A stretch of DNA of 64,000 nucleotides, taken from NCBI GenBank assembly GCA_937969505.1, contig CALBWA010000004.1, positions 1 to 64,000 of the forward strand. The letters run 5' to 3'. The translations under genes and the position numbers were made by a program. Below the pieces are notes generated by a model that saw only the letters and a program-made list of their open reading frames with translations, did no database searches and was not told where the DNA came from. The DNA comes from an uncultured Erythrobacter sp. Its GTDB lineage: Bacteria > Pseudomonadota > Alphaproteobacteria > Sphingomonadales > Sphingomonadaceae. This document shows positions 36,235 through 49,073 of this stretch, one piece after another (position 1 is the stretch's first letter; every line of letters begins with the position of its first letter).

Positions 36235-37457
36235 GACCGGTAATCCGCATTGATCGCGATATAGCCATGGGTCAGATCGCAGGTCCATACAGTTGCGCGG
36301 CCATTACCAATGCCCAGGTCGACGGCCACATCAATGTGCTCTCCCTTGAGGTGTTCGGCCACCGGTCCCTCGTCATAATTGTCGACCGGCAGGCCATTGC
36401 GCGCAGCCCAAATGCCGCCAAAACCGATGGAAAGCTTATCGCGGTCAGCCGGCTCGCCAGCCTTGCCAACGGCCATGACGACGCGGCCCCAATTTGCGTC
36501 TTCGCCAGCAATGGCGGTCTTCACCAAAGGGGAATTGGCAATCGACAGCCCGACCTTGCGTGCGCTTTCGTCGCTGGCCGCGCCTGTCACGCGCACAGCG
36601 ATGAATTTGCTTGCACCTTCACCGTCACGGACGACCAGATGGGCCAATTGGCGGCAAACATCGTTCAGCGCAGCGGCGAAGGCGTCGGCGCCGGGACTGT
36701 CGTGGTTTTCAATTCGCGCGGCACCCGATGTGCCTGTTGCAAAGGCCAGCACTGTATCGCTGGTGGAGGTGTCCCCATCAACGGTAATACAGCTGAAAGT
36801 GCTGGCATTGGCTGTTTCCAGAGCGGCTTGAAGGAACTGTGGCGCGATATCGGCATCGGTGAAGATATAGCCCAGCATGGTCGCCATATCCGGCGCGATC
36901 ATTCCGCTGCCCTTGATGATGCCGACCAGATTGACTGTCTTGCCATCGACGATTGCGCTGGCGTGCGCGCCCTTGGCGAACGTGTCGGTTGTGCTGATGG
37001 CGGTGGCTGCATCTTCCCAGGTGCAGGGTGAAGCCGACAGCGCAGCATTGACGCCTTCTCGTGCCTTGTCCTTCGGCAGGGGGACCCCGATGACCCCGGT
37101 TGACGACACGAAAACATGCTCTGCAGGGCACTGCAGATGGCTGGCGACCTGGGCCATGATCTGTTCCACCGCTTCGCGCCCATGATATCCAGTAAAGGCA
37201 TTGGCGTTGCCGGCATTGACCACCAATGCGCGCGCCGTGCCATGCGCAATATTCTCGCGGCCCAGTTCGACCTCGCTCGAGGCGCACAGGCTCTTGGTGA
37301 ACACGCCAGCGACAGAAGTGCCTTCAGCAAGCTCGATATAGGTAAGGTCAGCCCGATCCCAATCCTTGTAACGGGCTCTGGCGATGCGCACAGTCGCGCC
37401 CTCGATAGAAGGCATATCGGGGAAGGGCAGGGCCAGTGGTGAAGTTTCAAGTTCCAT
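36231..37457 (-). CDS. argJ: Bifunctional ornithine acetyltransferase / N-acetylglutamate synthase
   Basis: Transfers acetyl from N-acetylornithine to glutamate, giving the cyclic arginine pathway. The 408-residue precursor cleaves itself before the nucleophile T193 in [19 protein letters not shown]. The N-terminal [12 protein letters not shown] and [13 protein letters not shown] segments and the C-terminal [21 protein letters not shown] are typical. It is the first gene of a - strand pair with the inositol-phosphatase-family gene and divergent from the small exported ORF at 37545. Confidence 0.96.
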   Translation of the reverse strand: [408 protein letters not shown]

Positions 37458-37544
37458 GGATGCGGCTCTAGGTTGGGATTACGCTACAGTAAATGCGGTA
37501 TTGGAGTGGACGAATTAACCTCTCGTCCCTAAGTAGGCGACGCA

Positions 37545-37820
37545 ATGTTCCATCGTCTTTTCGCCTGCTTTGCTCTCCTCACCGGCCTTGCGGCCATCGG
37601 TGTGCCTGCAGATGCAGCAGAGATGGAAGCGCTGTCATGCCAGATCAGCGCCAGTGCAGAGGCGGCTACACCTGCTGCCGACACGGCAATGCATCGCCCG
37701 CTTGGGATCGATATTGAGCCATTTTCGGTTGCTACGCAGACGATTCCATCGCTGTCCCTAACGGACATTGCGCCTGAGGCGCCAACAGTGCTTGTCGGGA
37801 TAGATCGCGCCTACGAATAG
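37545..37820 (+). CDS. Small exported protein, unknown
   Basis: Ninety-one residues with a signal peptide (MFHRLFACFALLTGLAAIGV, cleavage probably after ADA near residue 24) and a short acidic mature part with one cysteine. The GTCCCTAAGTAGG sequence 20 bases before the ATG resembles the -10 region of trxA. It precedes secA by about 96 bases. No family recognised; translation is likely but not proven. Confidence 0.5.
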   Translation: MFHRLFACFALLTGLAAIGVPADAAEMEALSCQISASAEAATPAADTAMHRPLGIDIEPFSVATQTIPSLSLTDIAPEAPTVLVGIDRAYE

Positions 37821-37916
37821 CGCGCCCGCGACAAACTGTTTCTTCTTCAGCAGCGCGCCCAAAGGGGCATTGCTTGCTCTACTTAAAAATCCATTTTGTC
37901 CGTCAGGATCATTTTC

Positions 37917-40676
37917 ATGCTCAATGCACTTGCGAAAACCTTTTTCGGGTCGTCCAACGACCGCTATGTCAAATCACTTGGCAAAATAGTTAATCAGATC
38001 AACGCGCTGGAGCCTCAGCTTCAGGATTTCTCTGATGATGAGCTGAAGGCTCAAACAGACAAGTTCCGGCAGTTGCTGGATGATGGAAGTTCTCTCGACG
38101 ATATTCTAGCCGAAGCTTTTGCAACGGTACGCGAGGCATCGGTTCGCGTGTTCGGCATGCGGCATTTCGATGTGCAGCTGGTCGGCGGCATCGTTCTTCA
38201 TCGCGGCGAGATTGCCGAGATGCGCACGGGTGAGGGCAAGACCCTGATGGCAACGCTCGCGACTTATCTCAATGCGATCGAGGGCAAGGGCGTGCACGTG
38301 GTCACGGTGAATGATTACCTCGCCCGGCGTGACGCTGAATGGATGGGGCAGCTGTACAACTGGCTCGGCCTGTCGGTTGGTGTGGTCGTCCCCAACATGA
38401 ATGAATTCCAGCGCCGCGAGGCCTACAATTCGGACATCACCTACGGCACCAATAACGAATTCGGTTTCGATTATCTGCGTGATAATATGAAGCACGAGCG
38501 CGGGCAAATGGTCCAGCGGCCCTTCAGTTTTGCCATCATCGATGAGGTCGATTCGATCCTGATTGACGAAGCGCGGACCCCGCTGATTATTTCGGGCCCA
38601 ACCGAGGACAAGTCCGAGCTTTACGTGACAATCGATGCCGTCGTGAAGGAGATCCCCGAAGACTGGTACGAGAAGGACGAGAAGACCAAGCAGATCCAGC
38701 TGACCGAAGACGGGACGGAAAAGGTTGAAGCTCTGCTGATCGAGCGCGGATTGCTGGAAACCGACAATCTGTATGATGTCGAGAATACGCAGGTCGTCCA
38801 CCACCTCGATCAGGCCCTTAAGGCGGTCCATATGTTCAAGCTGGACACCGACTATATCGTCAAGGACGACAAGGTCGTGATCATTGACGAATTCACTGGT
38901 CGCATGATGGATGGCCGGCGTTGGTCCAATGGCCTTCACCAGGCTGCGGAGGCCAAGGAAGGGGTCAAGATCGAGCCTGAAAACCAGACGATGGCCTCGA
39001 TCACTTTCCAGAATTACTTTCGCATGTATCCCAAGCTGGCCGGCATGACCGGTACGGCTGCAACCGAGGCCGCCGAATTCTGGGACATCTACAAGATGAA
39101 CACGGTCGAAATCCCGACCAATGTTCCGGTCCAGCGGATCGATGAAGAAGACGAGTTCTACAAGAACACGCTGGATAAATTTGCCGCTATCGCCAGCGCC
39201 ATCCGCGAAAAAAACGAGATCGGCCAACCGGTTCTGGTGGGTACAGTGTCGATCGAGAAATCCGAGCTTTTGAGCCAGTTCCTCGACAAGGAAGGCGTAA
39301 AGCACGAAATTCTGAACGCACGCCAGCACGAACGCGAAGCGCATATCGTGGCCCAGGCGGGCCGACTGGGCGCGGTGACCATCGCAACCAATATGGCCGG
39401 TCGCGGCACCGATATCCAACTCGGCGGCAATCTGGATTTCCGGATCGGGGACGAGCTTTCCGAAATTCCCGAAGGCCCTGAATATGACAAGGCGCTGGAG
39501 GCTCTCAAGGCCGAAGTCGCTGCTGAAAAGGCCAAGGTTCTTGAGGCGGGCGGATTGTTCGTTCTGGGCACAGAACGCCATGAAAGCCGCCGGATCGATA
39601 ATCAGCTGCGTGGCCGCTCGGGCCGCCAGGGTGACCCCGGTCTGTCGCGTTTCTACCTGTGTCTTGAAGACGATCTGCTCCGGATTTTCGGACCCGATAC
39701 ACTGTTCTCCAAAATGATGAATTCCAACCTTGCCGATGGCGAGGCGATTGGGTCCAAATGGCTGTCCAAAGCCATTGAAACCGCGCAGAAAAAGGTCGAA
39801 GCGCGCAATTACGATGTGCGTAAGCAGGTCGTCGAATATGATGATGTGATGAATGACCAGCGCAAGGTCGTTTACGAGCAGCGCGGCGAGATCATGGAAT
39901 CCGAAACGGTCGACGATGTGGTGGAAGATATGCGCCGCGACACGGTCAATGCGCTGGTCGGCAATGCGTGCCCTCCCGGCTCCTACCCTGAACAATGGGA
40001 CGTGGACGGCCTGAAAGAGAAGGTCGACGACGTGCTCGGCCTCAATCCGCCGATTGATGACTGGATGGACGAAGAGCAGGTCGAACCTGAATTGCTGGAA
40101 GAGCGCCTTCAGGCTCTGGCGGATGAACAAATGGCCAAAAAACTGGCTGGCACCGACACCAGCATGTGGCGTCATGTCGAAAAATCGATCCTGCTGGAAC
40201 GGCTCGACTATCATTGGAAAGAACACCTCGCCACACTCGATGCGTTGCGCCAGGTGATCTGGATGCGCGGCATCGCGCAAAAGCAGCCGATCAATGAATA
40301 TAAGCAGGAAGCTTTTGGCCTGTTTGAATCGATGCTCGACACGTTGCGCGAAGATGTGACGCGGATCCTGCTGAAATCAGAACTGCGCGTGCAACCGGCC
40401 GAGCCTGCGGATTTGCCCGATTTACCTGATTTCCTCACCGGTCATATTGATCCGTTCACCGGGCTCGACAATTCCGATGACGGTGATGGTTCGGCCGAGC
40501 GGCCCGAAATGTTCGGTTCGCTGGCCGGTTCTCCGCGCGCAGCGGCAGGGCCGGGCGGTGCGATTTCCGACAATCCCTATGCCGGACAGGACATCAGTCG
40601 CAATTCACCGTGCCCATGCGGCAGTGGCAACAAGTACAAACATTGCCATGGCGCTGCCGGTGGCCGCGCTGCCTGA
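37917..40676 (+). CDS. secA: Preprotein translocase ATPase SecA
   Basis: Cytoplasmic motor driving proteins through SecYEG. The ATG 37917 ([16 protein letters not shown]) was chosen over an upstream in-frame GTG at 37896, because it matches the family N-terminus; 919 residues. The Walker A motif MRTGEGKTL is at about 102-110, with [18 protein letters not shown], the [19 protein letters not shown] segment, [19 protein letters not shown] and [10 protein letters not shown] following. The C-terminal zinc tail is [15 protein letters not shown], which binds SecB and phospholipid. Confidence 0.98.
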   Translation: MLNALAKTFFGSSNDRYVKSLGKIVNQINALEPQLQDFSDDELKAQTDKFRQLLDDGSSLDDILAEAFATVREASVRVFGMRHFDVQLVGGIVLHRGEIAEMRTGEGKTLMATLATYLNAIEGKGVHVVTVNDYLARRDAEWMGQLYNWLGLSVGVVVPNMNEFQRREAYNSDITYGTNNEFGFDYLRDNMKHERGQMVQRPFSFAIIDEVDSILIDEARTPLIISGPTEDKSELYVTIDAVVKEIPEDWYEKDEKTKQIQLTEDGTEKVEALLIERGLLETDNLYDVENTQVVHHLDQALKAVHMFKLDTDYIVKDDKVVIIDEFTGRMMDGRRWSNGLHQAAEAKEGVKIEPENQTMASITFQNYFRMYPKLAGMTGTAATEAAEFWDIYKMNTVEIPTNVPVQRIDEEDEFYKNTLDKFAAIASAIREKNEIGQPVLVGTVSIEKSELLSQFLDKEGVKHEILNARQHEREAHIVAQAGRLGAVTIATNMAGRGTDIQLGGNLDFRIGDELSEIPEGPEYDKALEALKAEVAAEKAKVLEAGGLFVLGTERHESRRIDNQLRGRSGRQGDPGLSRFYLCLEDDLLRIFGPDTLFSKMMNSNLADGEAIGSKWLSKAIETAQKKVEARNYDVRKQVVEYDDVMNDQRKVVYEQRGEIMESETVDDVVEDMRRDTVNALVGNACPPGSYPEQWDVDGLKEKVDDVLGLNPPIDDWMDEEQVEPELLEERLQALADEQMAKKLAGTDTSMWRHVEKSILLERLDYHWKEHLATLDALRQVIWMRGIAQKQPINEYKQEAFGLFESMLDTLREDVTRILLKSELRVQPAEPADLPDLPDFLTGHIDPFTGLDNSDDGDGSAERPEMFGSLAGSPRAAAGPGGAISDNPYAGQDISRNSPCPCGSGNKYKHCHGAAGGRAA

Positions 40677-40722
40677 CGAGTGGTCAGCTGACATTATGCG
40701 CAACTGGGCAGGGGCTGGCTGA

Positions 40723-41478
40723 GTGATCGGCATCGTCCCGCTCGTTCTGATGGCAGCGTTCTTTGTTACGGCTCTGCTCTATGCAGCGGTCGGATTTGGC
40801 GGGGGATCGACCTACAGCGCGCTGCTCGCGCTGTCGGGCATGGATTACCGCCTGCTGCCGATTGTGGCTCTCGCGTGCAACATCATCGTGGTCGCGGGCA
40901 GCAGCCTGCGGTTTGCCCGGGCAAGTATAACGCCTTGGCACGGTGCGATCATGATGACCGCGCTGGCGGCTCCGGCGGCCTTTATCGGCGGGTTGACGCC
41001 GATTGATCGCGATAGCTTCATGCTGCTTTTGGGCGCGTCCCTGCTGCTGACTGGTGTGACCATGCTCGTCCCGCAAGGCGAGTGGGCCAATCAGGCCCCG
41101 GCGCGTCTGGCCAAGGCGATGCCCTTCATTGCTGCTCCGCTGGGATATCTGGCCGGGCTGGTGGGAATTGGAGGCGGTATATTTCTGGCGCCGCTGCTGC
41201 ATCTGACGAGGTGGAAAGAGCCGCGCGCTATTGCAGCCACAGCTAGCCTGTTCATTCTGGTCAATTCGCTGTTTGGCCTGGCCGGTCAGCTGTTGAAGCA
41301 GGGGCCGTCCGTCCTCGGCGGCGCAATCGGTGCAGCATTGCCGTTGCTCGTTGCGGTGGCCATTGGTGGGCAGATCGGCAGCCTGATGGCAGTCAAATTC
41401 CTGCCTCAGCGGATCATCCGTTGGCTTACAGCTGCGCTGGTGATCTGGGTCGGGGCTCGATTGCTGATTGGGCTCTAG
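40723..41478 (+). CDS. TauE/SafE-type sulfite/anion exporter permease
   Basis: A 251-residue integral membrane protein with about eight hydrophobic segments and the family repeats VGFGGGSTYSALLAL near the N-terminus and LVGIGGGIFLAPLL in the middle. The substrate (sulfite, sulfoacetate, thiosulfate or other small anion) cannot be read from sequence. GTG 40723 follows a weak GGGGCTGG ribosome site 46 bases after secA. Its TAG stop lies in CTAG, shared with the stop of the convergent gene. Confidence 0.87.
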   Translation: MIGIVPLVLMAAFFVTALLYAAVGFGGGSTYSALLALSGMDYRLLPIVALACNIIVVAGSSLRFARASITPWHGAIMMTALAAPAAFIGGLTPIDRDSFMLLLGASLLLTGVTMLVPQGEWANQAPARLAKAMPFIAAPLGYLAGLVGIGGGIFLAPLLHLTRWKEPRAIAATASLFILVNSLFGLAGQLLKQGPSVLGGAIGAALPLLVAVAIGGQIGSLMAVKFLPQRIIRWLTAALVIWVGARLLIGL

Positions 41479-42569
41479 CGAGCCGGTTCGGGTAGCGAAT
41501 ATCCCAACCTGACTTGCAGAAACAAGCCGATCAAAAGCAACGGCGGAGCAATCCACGGTGCAGTGATCATCAGCCCCGGAATGAGGAAAACGGCCGCCAG
41601 AACTATCCTGTGAACAGTGGTCAAGCGGGACCAATGCTGATGGATCAGCAAGGTGAACGCCAAGCAGATTACCGTGAGATCATAATGATAACCGTACGGG
41701 GAAATCAGGAAGGTGGCGGTTGCCGCGGTGAAGACATTGAAGTCGCGGTAGAGCAAGACGATTGCTGCCACGGCAAAGGCGATCTGACCGATCCATCCGT
41801 ACCAGATCTGGGGGGCGACCATGCTGCTTGAGTAGGACGGGCGCGTCGCTTTGGACAATTCTGCCGTTTGATGGTCAAACGTGGTGGTGAAATAGGCCTG
41901 CCATGCCTCTGCACCGAACAGGGCGATGCTGAGCCCGATCAGGGCAATGGTGCCAGCGGCCGCGATGACGAACTGAGCAGGATGGCGCAGCAGGTGCACC
42001 GCCGACAGAAAACCGAAATGCGGCTTGATCGTCATCGCTGCTGCGGCAACCCCGTACGATCGGAAAGCGAGCAGCCACACGCTGCCCAGAAACAGCGTGT
42101 AATGGCCGTAGATCAGGCACATCAGCGTTGCCGGGGTCATGATGGCGAACCAGACGGGCAGACGCCCGCTGATATAGGGCCGGGCAGCCCAATAAAAAAA
42201 TACCAGGCTGGCGATGCTCCAGGCCACGTATGAAATGGTGAGCGGCAACGCGCCAAACGGAGCGGCGAGCAATAGGGTGTGCGGCGGATAGCTGAAGCTA
42301 TTGTCGAACTGCACGCCGGTCAAAGCGATTGTTTCAAGCTGGAACGCCGTGATGTCGTAAATATCGCGCGCTGATCCGGCGAGTGCCATCTTCCCGGCGA
42401 CCCACAGATTGGTGAAATCGCGAACGGCGAAAGTATTGATGAAGAGGCCGACAATCTTGGGTGCTATCAGCGCCAGGCCCAAACCGTACAAGACCAGCCA
42501 ATAGGCCATCGGCGGCTGACCGGCAGGTCCAGCGTCAGTTTCAGGCAATTCTGGCTTGTCGCGCACCAT
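41475..42569 (-). CDS. GT87-type (DUF2029) membrane glycosyltransferase-like protein
   Basis: A 364-residue polytopic protein with some nine or ten hydrophobic helices, a periplasmic loop after helix 1 containing RDFTNLWVAGKMAL (the acidic catalytic-type loop of GT-C transferases, with an aspartate after RD), and ISPYGYHYDL near the end. The family comprises polyprenyl-phosphate-dependent mannosyltransferases and many uncharacterised bacterial members. The donor and acceptor are unknown. Its stop shares the CTAG tetranucleotide with the TauE/SafE gene. It lies next to the tRNA-Asn mini-island. Confidence 0.78.
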   Translation of the reverse strand: MVRDKPELPETDAGPAGQPPMAYWLVLYGLGLALIAPKIVGLFINTFAVRDFTNLWVAGKMALAGSARDIYDITAFQLETIALTGVQFDNSFSYPPHTLLLAAPFGALPLTISYVAWSIASLVFFYWAARPYISGRLPVWFAIMTPATLMCLIYGHYTLFLGSVWLLAFRSYGVAAAAMTIKPHFGFLSAVHLLRHPAQFVIAAAGTIALIGLSIALFGAEAWQAYFTTTFDHQTAELSKATRPSYSSSMVAPQIWYGWIGQIAFAVAAIVLLYRDFNVFTAATATFLISPYGYHYDLTVICLAFTLLIHQHWSRLTTVHRIVLAAVFLIPGLMITAPWIAPPLLLIGLFLQVRLGYSLPEPAR

Positions 42570-42622
42570 CGCAGCCCCCCGGCAAAGTCTTAGTGGGCAC
42601 AGTTACGATTGTCGATGGAATG

Positions 42623-42671
42623 AAATGGCTCCCCGAGTTGGATTCGAACCAACGACCAAGTGATCAACAGT
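42623..42671. pseudogene. tRNA-Asn 3' fragment, left att site
   Basis: Forty-eight of 49 bases match 43635-43683: the 3' half of tRNA-Asn on the - strand including CCA, T arm and anticodon loop. Identity ends exactly after AACAGT. It lacks the D arm and the 5' acceptor and cannot fold as a tRNA. It is read as the original tRNA tail displaced by an insertion. Confidence 0.88.
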
Positions 42672-42796
42672 GAGTCTGGTCGCTTATATATAACAGCGGG
42701 TTATGCCGACATTATGATTCACACGCATATGGTCTTCGGCAGCAAGGTTTTGAAACTAAGCGAGAAAAGTTGAACCCGTCCAGCGAACGGATTTTA

Positions 42797-42816
42797 GCGA
42801 CTAGAAAAGCGACTAA
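42797..42816. repeat. GCGACTA direct repeat pair, left
   Basis: GCGACTA (42797-42803) and GCGACTAA (42809-42816), spaced five bases apart. The same doublet is at 43585-43603. The layout resembles arm-type integrase or excisionase sites inside an integrating element. Confidence 0.5.
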
Positions 42817-43047
42817 TCCACACCCCTCGCTTGCAGGATTTCTGAGGTGTGATTGAATGGTAGTGATGGAAGGTTGTCCCCTGCAATCGCTAAGACGCTT
42901 CCTTAGAATATGCGCTACGGTATGGGATGGTTCTAGGGATATAGGTAGAAATGCCCTAGTTAATTGATTGCTAGCACACCCACCTAAGATTGTAGGCGAT
43001 AACCTTTCACCAAACTTCACCACAAAACGAAAGTCCGGAGCCATAAG

Positions 43048-43584
43048 ATGCCGCCTGAATCATTCGAGGAATTCAAAAAGCGGAATCCGCATTTGGATAG
43101 CTGGTGGCCGTATCAAGACTTACTTCAGGCGGAGAGTCCGCGAGGTCAGGTCCTAATCTCAATGGGTTTCCTCGAAGAGCAATTGAAACAAATCCTGCTA
43201 GCCTTCCTCATCGATGGTTCTGGTTCCACTAATCTAATAGCTAAAGGGAACGCGCCGCTTGGAACGTTGAGTGCAAGGATCGAAGCCTGTTTCGCTCTTG
43301 GCCTGATTACAGAGCATGAGCATCATGACCTCAATCAGCTTCGTAAGATTCGAAACGACTTTGCTCATGACATTCACACAACCTTCAAGACCCAAAGCGT
43401 CGTTGATCGCTGCAAAACTCTTAGATTGAAAGCGCACGACTACGATAGCGAGGAATTAGGTGAAGTCCGCGTTGACCCGAACGGCCAGTTTACCACCTCA
43501 GCAGTGGCTCTAATCATGAACCTGATCAACCGTGCACACTACGTTTCAAAGGACCGTAGAAAGACAAAATCTTGGCAGATTTGA
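43048..43584 (+). CDS. MltR-like/DUF4145-like island cargo protein
   Basis: A 178-residue soluble protein. The central part, LGTLSARIEACFALGLI followed by LNQLRKIRNDFAHDIHT, resembles the MltR (mannitol operon repressor) helical domain and the related RNDFAH motif seen in DUF4145-type proteins, where this helix pair is common in defence and toxin systems. It has no DNA-binding HTH and no mannitol genes around, so a repressor role is not supported. Its codon use (AGA, ATA, CTA) and AT content differ from the neighbours, in keeping with acquisition. It is the only clear gene of the tRNA-Asn mini-island. ATG 43048 follows a GGAG 12 bases upstream. Confidence 0.65.
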   Translation: MPPESFEEFKKRNPHLDSWWPYQDLLQAESPRGQVLISMGFLEEQLKQILLAFLIDGSGSTNLIAKGNAPLGTLSARIEACFALGLITEHEHHDLNQLRKIRNDFAHDIHTTFKTQSVVDRCKTLRLKAHDYDSEELGEVRVDPNGQFTTSAVALIMNLINRAHYVSKDRRKTKSWQI

Positions 43585-43603
43585 GCGACTATCGAGCGAC
43601 TAA
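43585..43603. repeat. GCGACTA direct repeat pair, right
   Basis: GCGACTA (43585-43591) and GCGACTAA (43596-43603), spaced four bases apart, 32 bases inside the right att repeat. It matches the doublet at 42797 in the same orientation. Confidence 0.5.
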
Positions 43604-43637
43604 GAGACCTACGAATAACGCTAAGTCTCTGAAAAAA

Positions 43638-43714
43638 TGGCTCCCCGAGTTGGATTCGAACCAACGACCAAGTGATTAACAGTCACCTACTCTACCGCTG
43701 AGCTATCGGGGAGC
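43638..43714 (-). tRNA. tRNA-Asn (anticodon GTT)
   Basis: On the - strand the gene runs from GCTCCCCGATAGCTCAGCGG to a CCA end at 43638. The acceptor GCTCCCC pairs with GGGGAGC; the D arm is GCTCAGCGGTAGAGT; the anticodon loop is CTGTTAA with anticodon GTT; the T arm is TTGG-TTCGAAT-CCAA. A T run follows directly. Its 3' half is duplicated at 42623, marking it as the integration target. Confidence 0.96.
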
Positions 43715-43795
43715 AGCCCTTTGACAGGCAGGAGTGCGCCTATATTGGTGACAGTTTGGTTTGGCAAGGCCCGTTATGCATTGAACGCGCTTTAA

Positions 43796-44584
43796 TCACA
43801 CAACAAACTGCTCAGCCACAATCCGCTCGTCCAGCGCATGTCCCGGATCGAACAGCAAGGTCAGTTCGGAATCGCGAGCGATGGCCATGGTAACCTCCGC
43901 AACGTCGCGCAATTCCTTCTGATCGGCGACGACAGACACCGGTCGCTTGTCCGCCTCGTGAACGTTGAACCGTATCGTGCTGCGGTCAGGCAGGATTGCC
44001 CCGCGCCAACGCCGCGGGCGAAACGCACTGATCGGGGTTAGGGCGAGCAATTCGGAATCAAGCGGCAATATCGGACCGTTGGCGGAAAGGTTGTAAGCGG
44101 TGGATCCCGCTGGCGTTGCCACCAGAACACCGTCGCACACCAATTCCTTGATACGGACCCGGTCATCCACCGAAACTTCAATCTTGGCAGTCTGACGGGT
44201 CTCGCGGAGCAAAGACACTTCGTTGATGGCGCAAATCGAATGGTTTTCGCCCGATTGCGTGACAGCATCCATGCGGATCGGTGCGATGGCGATGGACCGA
44301 GCCTTGTTCAACCTCCGTTCGATGCTGGCGCCGACCCGGTAACGGTTCATCAAAAATCCAACCGTGCCCAAGTTCATGCCGTAAACCGGAATGACCCTCT
44401 TGCTGTCGAGCATCTGGTGCAGAGTTGACAGCATAAACCCGTCGCCGCCCAGAATAACTGCGGCGTCCGCTTCGTGAAGCGGGCTCCAATCATGCTGCGG
44501 TAACAGCTCATCATAGGCTTGCTGCGCGCGCTCTGTATCAGACGCCAACAAGGCCAACTTTCTGAAACTGTTCGCTTTGGTCAC
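43796..44584 (-). CDS. nadK: NAD kinase
   Basis: Phosphorylates NAD to NADP with ATP. The 262 residues carry the catalytic GGDG motif at 46-49 (D48), INEVSLLRE, and the ATP-contact CDGVLVATPAGSTAYNLSANGP. The start is GTG 44584 behind GGGGCTCCAG. It is divergent from the EAL gene. Confidence 0.95.
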   Translation of the reverse strand: MTKANSFRKLALLASDTERAQQAYDELLPQHDWSPLHEADAAVILGGDGFMLSTLHQMLDSKRVIPVYGMNLGTVGFLMNRYRVGASIERRLNKARSIAIAPIRMDAVTQSGENHSICAINEVSLLRETRQTAKIEVSVDDRVRIKELVCDGVLVATPAGSTAYNLSANGPILPLDSELLALTPISAFRPRRWRGAILPDRSTIRFNVHEADKRPVSVVADQKELRDVAEVTMAIARDSELTLLFDPGHALDERIVAEQFVV

Positions 44585-44700
44585 CTGGAGCCCCTCTCGT
44601 CCGTGGGTATCTTAACTCTTTCCTATGGCCCCTTGTGCCATAGTTCAACGCTGACCAATTGCACCAAGTAATCGCGCACGAACCTGATTATAGAGAGAGC

Positions 44701-45510
44701 ATGCCCCAGATACCCTATCTTCCGCGATCCATGCGCGCTGGCGAACTGCCGGAAAATGTCGCACGTTCGCTGGAATCGGATCTGGTGACAGCGCTCGGGC
44801 GGGAGGAGATCATGGTGCTCTTCCAGCCGCAGTTTTCCTGTTCGACCTCAGAGATGACCGGCGCAGAAGCGTTGGCGCGTTGGCATCACCCCAGCCTTGG
44901 CGAAGTGGGCGCGCGCGATCTTTTTGCCATTGCTGAAAAGGCGGCGATGGTTGCTCCTCTGTCTCGGCATATCGTGACGCGAGCTTTGGAAAAGGCGGTG
45001 CAATGGCCAAAGCATATGCGGCTTTCGCTGAACATCACGCCTGAAGAATTGGCAGAGGACGGGTTTGCCCGAGGCTTTGCCGAATTGGTGGCGCGGTCCG
45101 GTTTTTCGCCTGAACGTCTGACCCTGGAAATCACCGAAGACATACTGCTGACCAATCTGGAATTTGCCGCAAGAGCGCTGACCACCATGAAAGATGGGGG
45201 GTACAGCATTGCACTCGATGATTTTGGCGCCGGCTTTTGCAATTTCAATTATCTCAAAGTCTTGCCGCTTGACGTGGTCAAGCTCGACCGTTCGATGGTC
45301 ACGGGCATCGCAAGCGATACCCGCGATCTGGAAGTGTTACGCGCGATTGTTTCCTTATGCCGCGCATTGAAACTGGATGTGGTGGCAGAGGGGATCGAGA
45401 ACGAGCAACAGCTTGCTGTCATTATCGAGCAGGGTTGTGCATTGTGGCAGGGATTCCTGCGGTCAGAGCCGATCGCGCCGGACGAGATGTTGCAACTCGC
45501 CAAGGGGTAA
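44701..45510 (+). CDS. EAL-domain cyclic-di-GMP phosphodiesterase
   Basis: Hydrolyses c-di-GMP to pGpG, lowering the signal that favours surface attachment. The 269 residues hold a stand-alone EAL domain after a 40-residue lead, without GGDEF, sensor or membrane segment. The catalytic set is complete: the glutamate of GAEALARW, N in LNITPEEL, EITED, the DD of ALDDFGAG, K of VVKLDRS, E of AEGIEN and the late glutamine in WQGFL. Loop 6 (DDFGAGFCNFNYL) departs from the usual DDFGTGYSSL, so dimer-coupled activation may differ. ATG 44701 with AGAGAGA was chosen over TTG 44659. Confidence 0.9.
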   Translation: MPQIPYLPRSMRAGELPENVARSLESDLVTALGREEIMVLFQPQFSCSTSEMTGAEALARWHHPSLGEVGARDLFAIAEKAAMVAPLSRHIVTRALEKAVQWPKHMRLSLNITPEELAEDGFARGFAELVARSGFSPERLTLEITEDILLTNLEFAARALTTMKDGGYSIALDDFGAGFCNFNYLKVLPLDVVKLDRSMVTGIASDTRDLEVLRAIVSLCRALKLDVVAEGIENEQQLAVIIEQGCALWQGFLRSEPIAPDEMLQLAKG

Positions 45511-45540
45511 GGGCGCACCACCCATCCATACACGCTGCCA

Positions 45541-49029
<3,489 letters not shown>

Positions 49030-49073
49030 GGCGGTTCAGACTGCTTGGGTTTCAGGCTCGCGCTGGTGCACGA

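Larger units (their letters stand above)
42623..43683. mobile_element. Mini-island integrated at tRNA-Asn
   Basis: About 1 kb bounded by 49-bp direct repeats made of the tRNA-Asn 3' half. The interior is visibly lower in GC than the neighbours and contains one plausible gene (43048-43584), a 375-base gene-poor left part (42672-43047), and paired GCGACTA motifs near both ends. No integrase gene is present, so it is either a deletion remnant of a larger island or a non-autonomous element moved in trans by a tyrosine recombinase. Confidence 0.8.

Noticed and set aside
38106..40280. A 724-codon open frame on the - strand
   Set aside because: Antisense to secA, with no recognisable domain.
42712..43044. 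A 110-codon - strand ORF in the left part of the mini-island
   Set aside because: No family resemblance, cysteine-rich shadow-like composition, and its start nearly collides with the MltR-like start. It remains only a faint possibility as island cargo.
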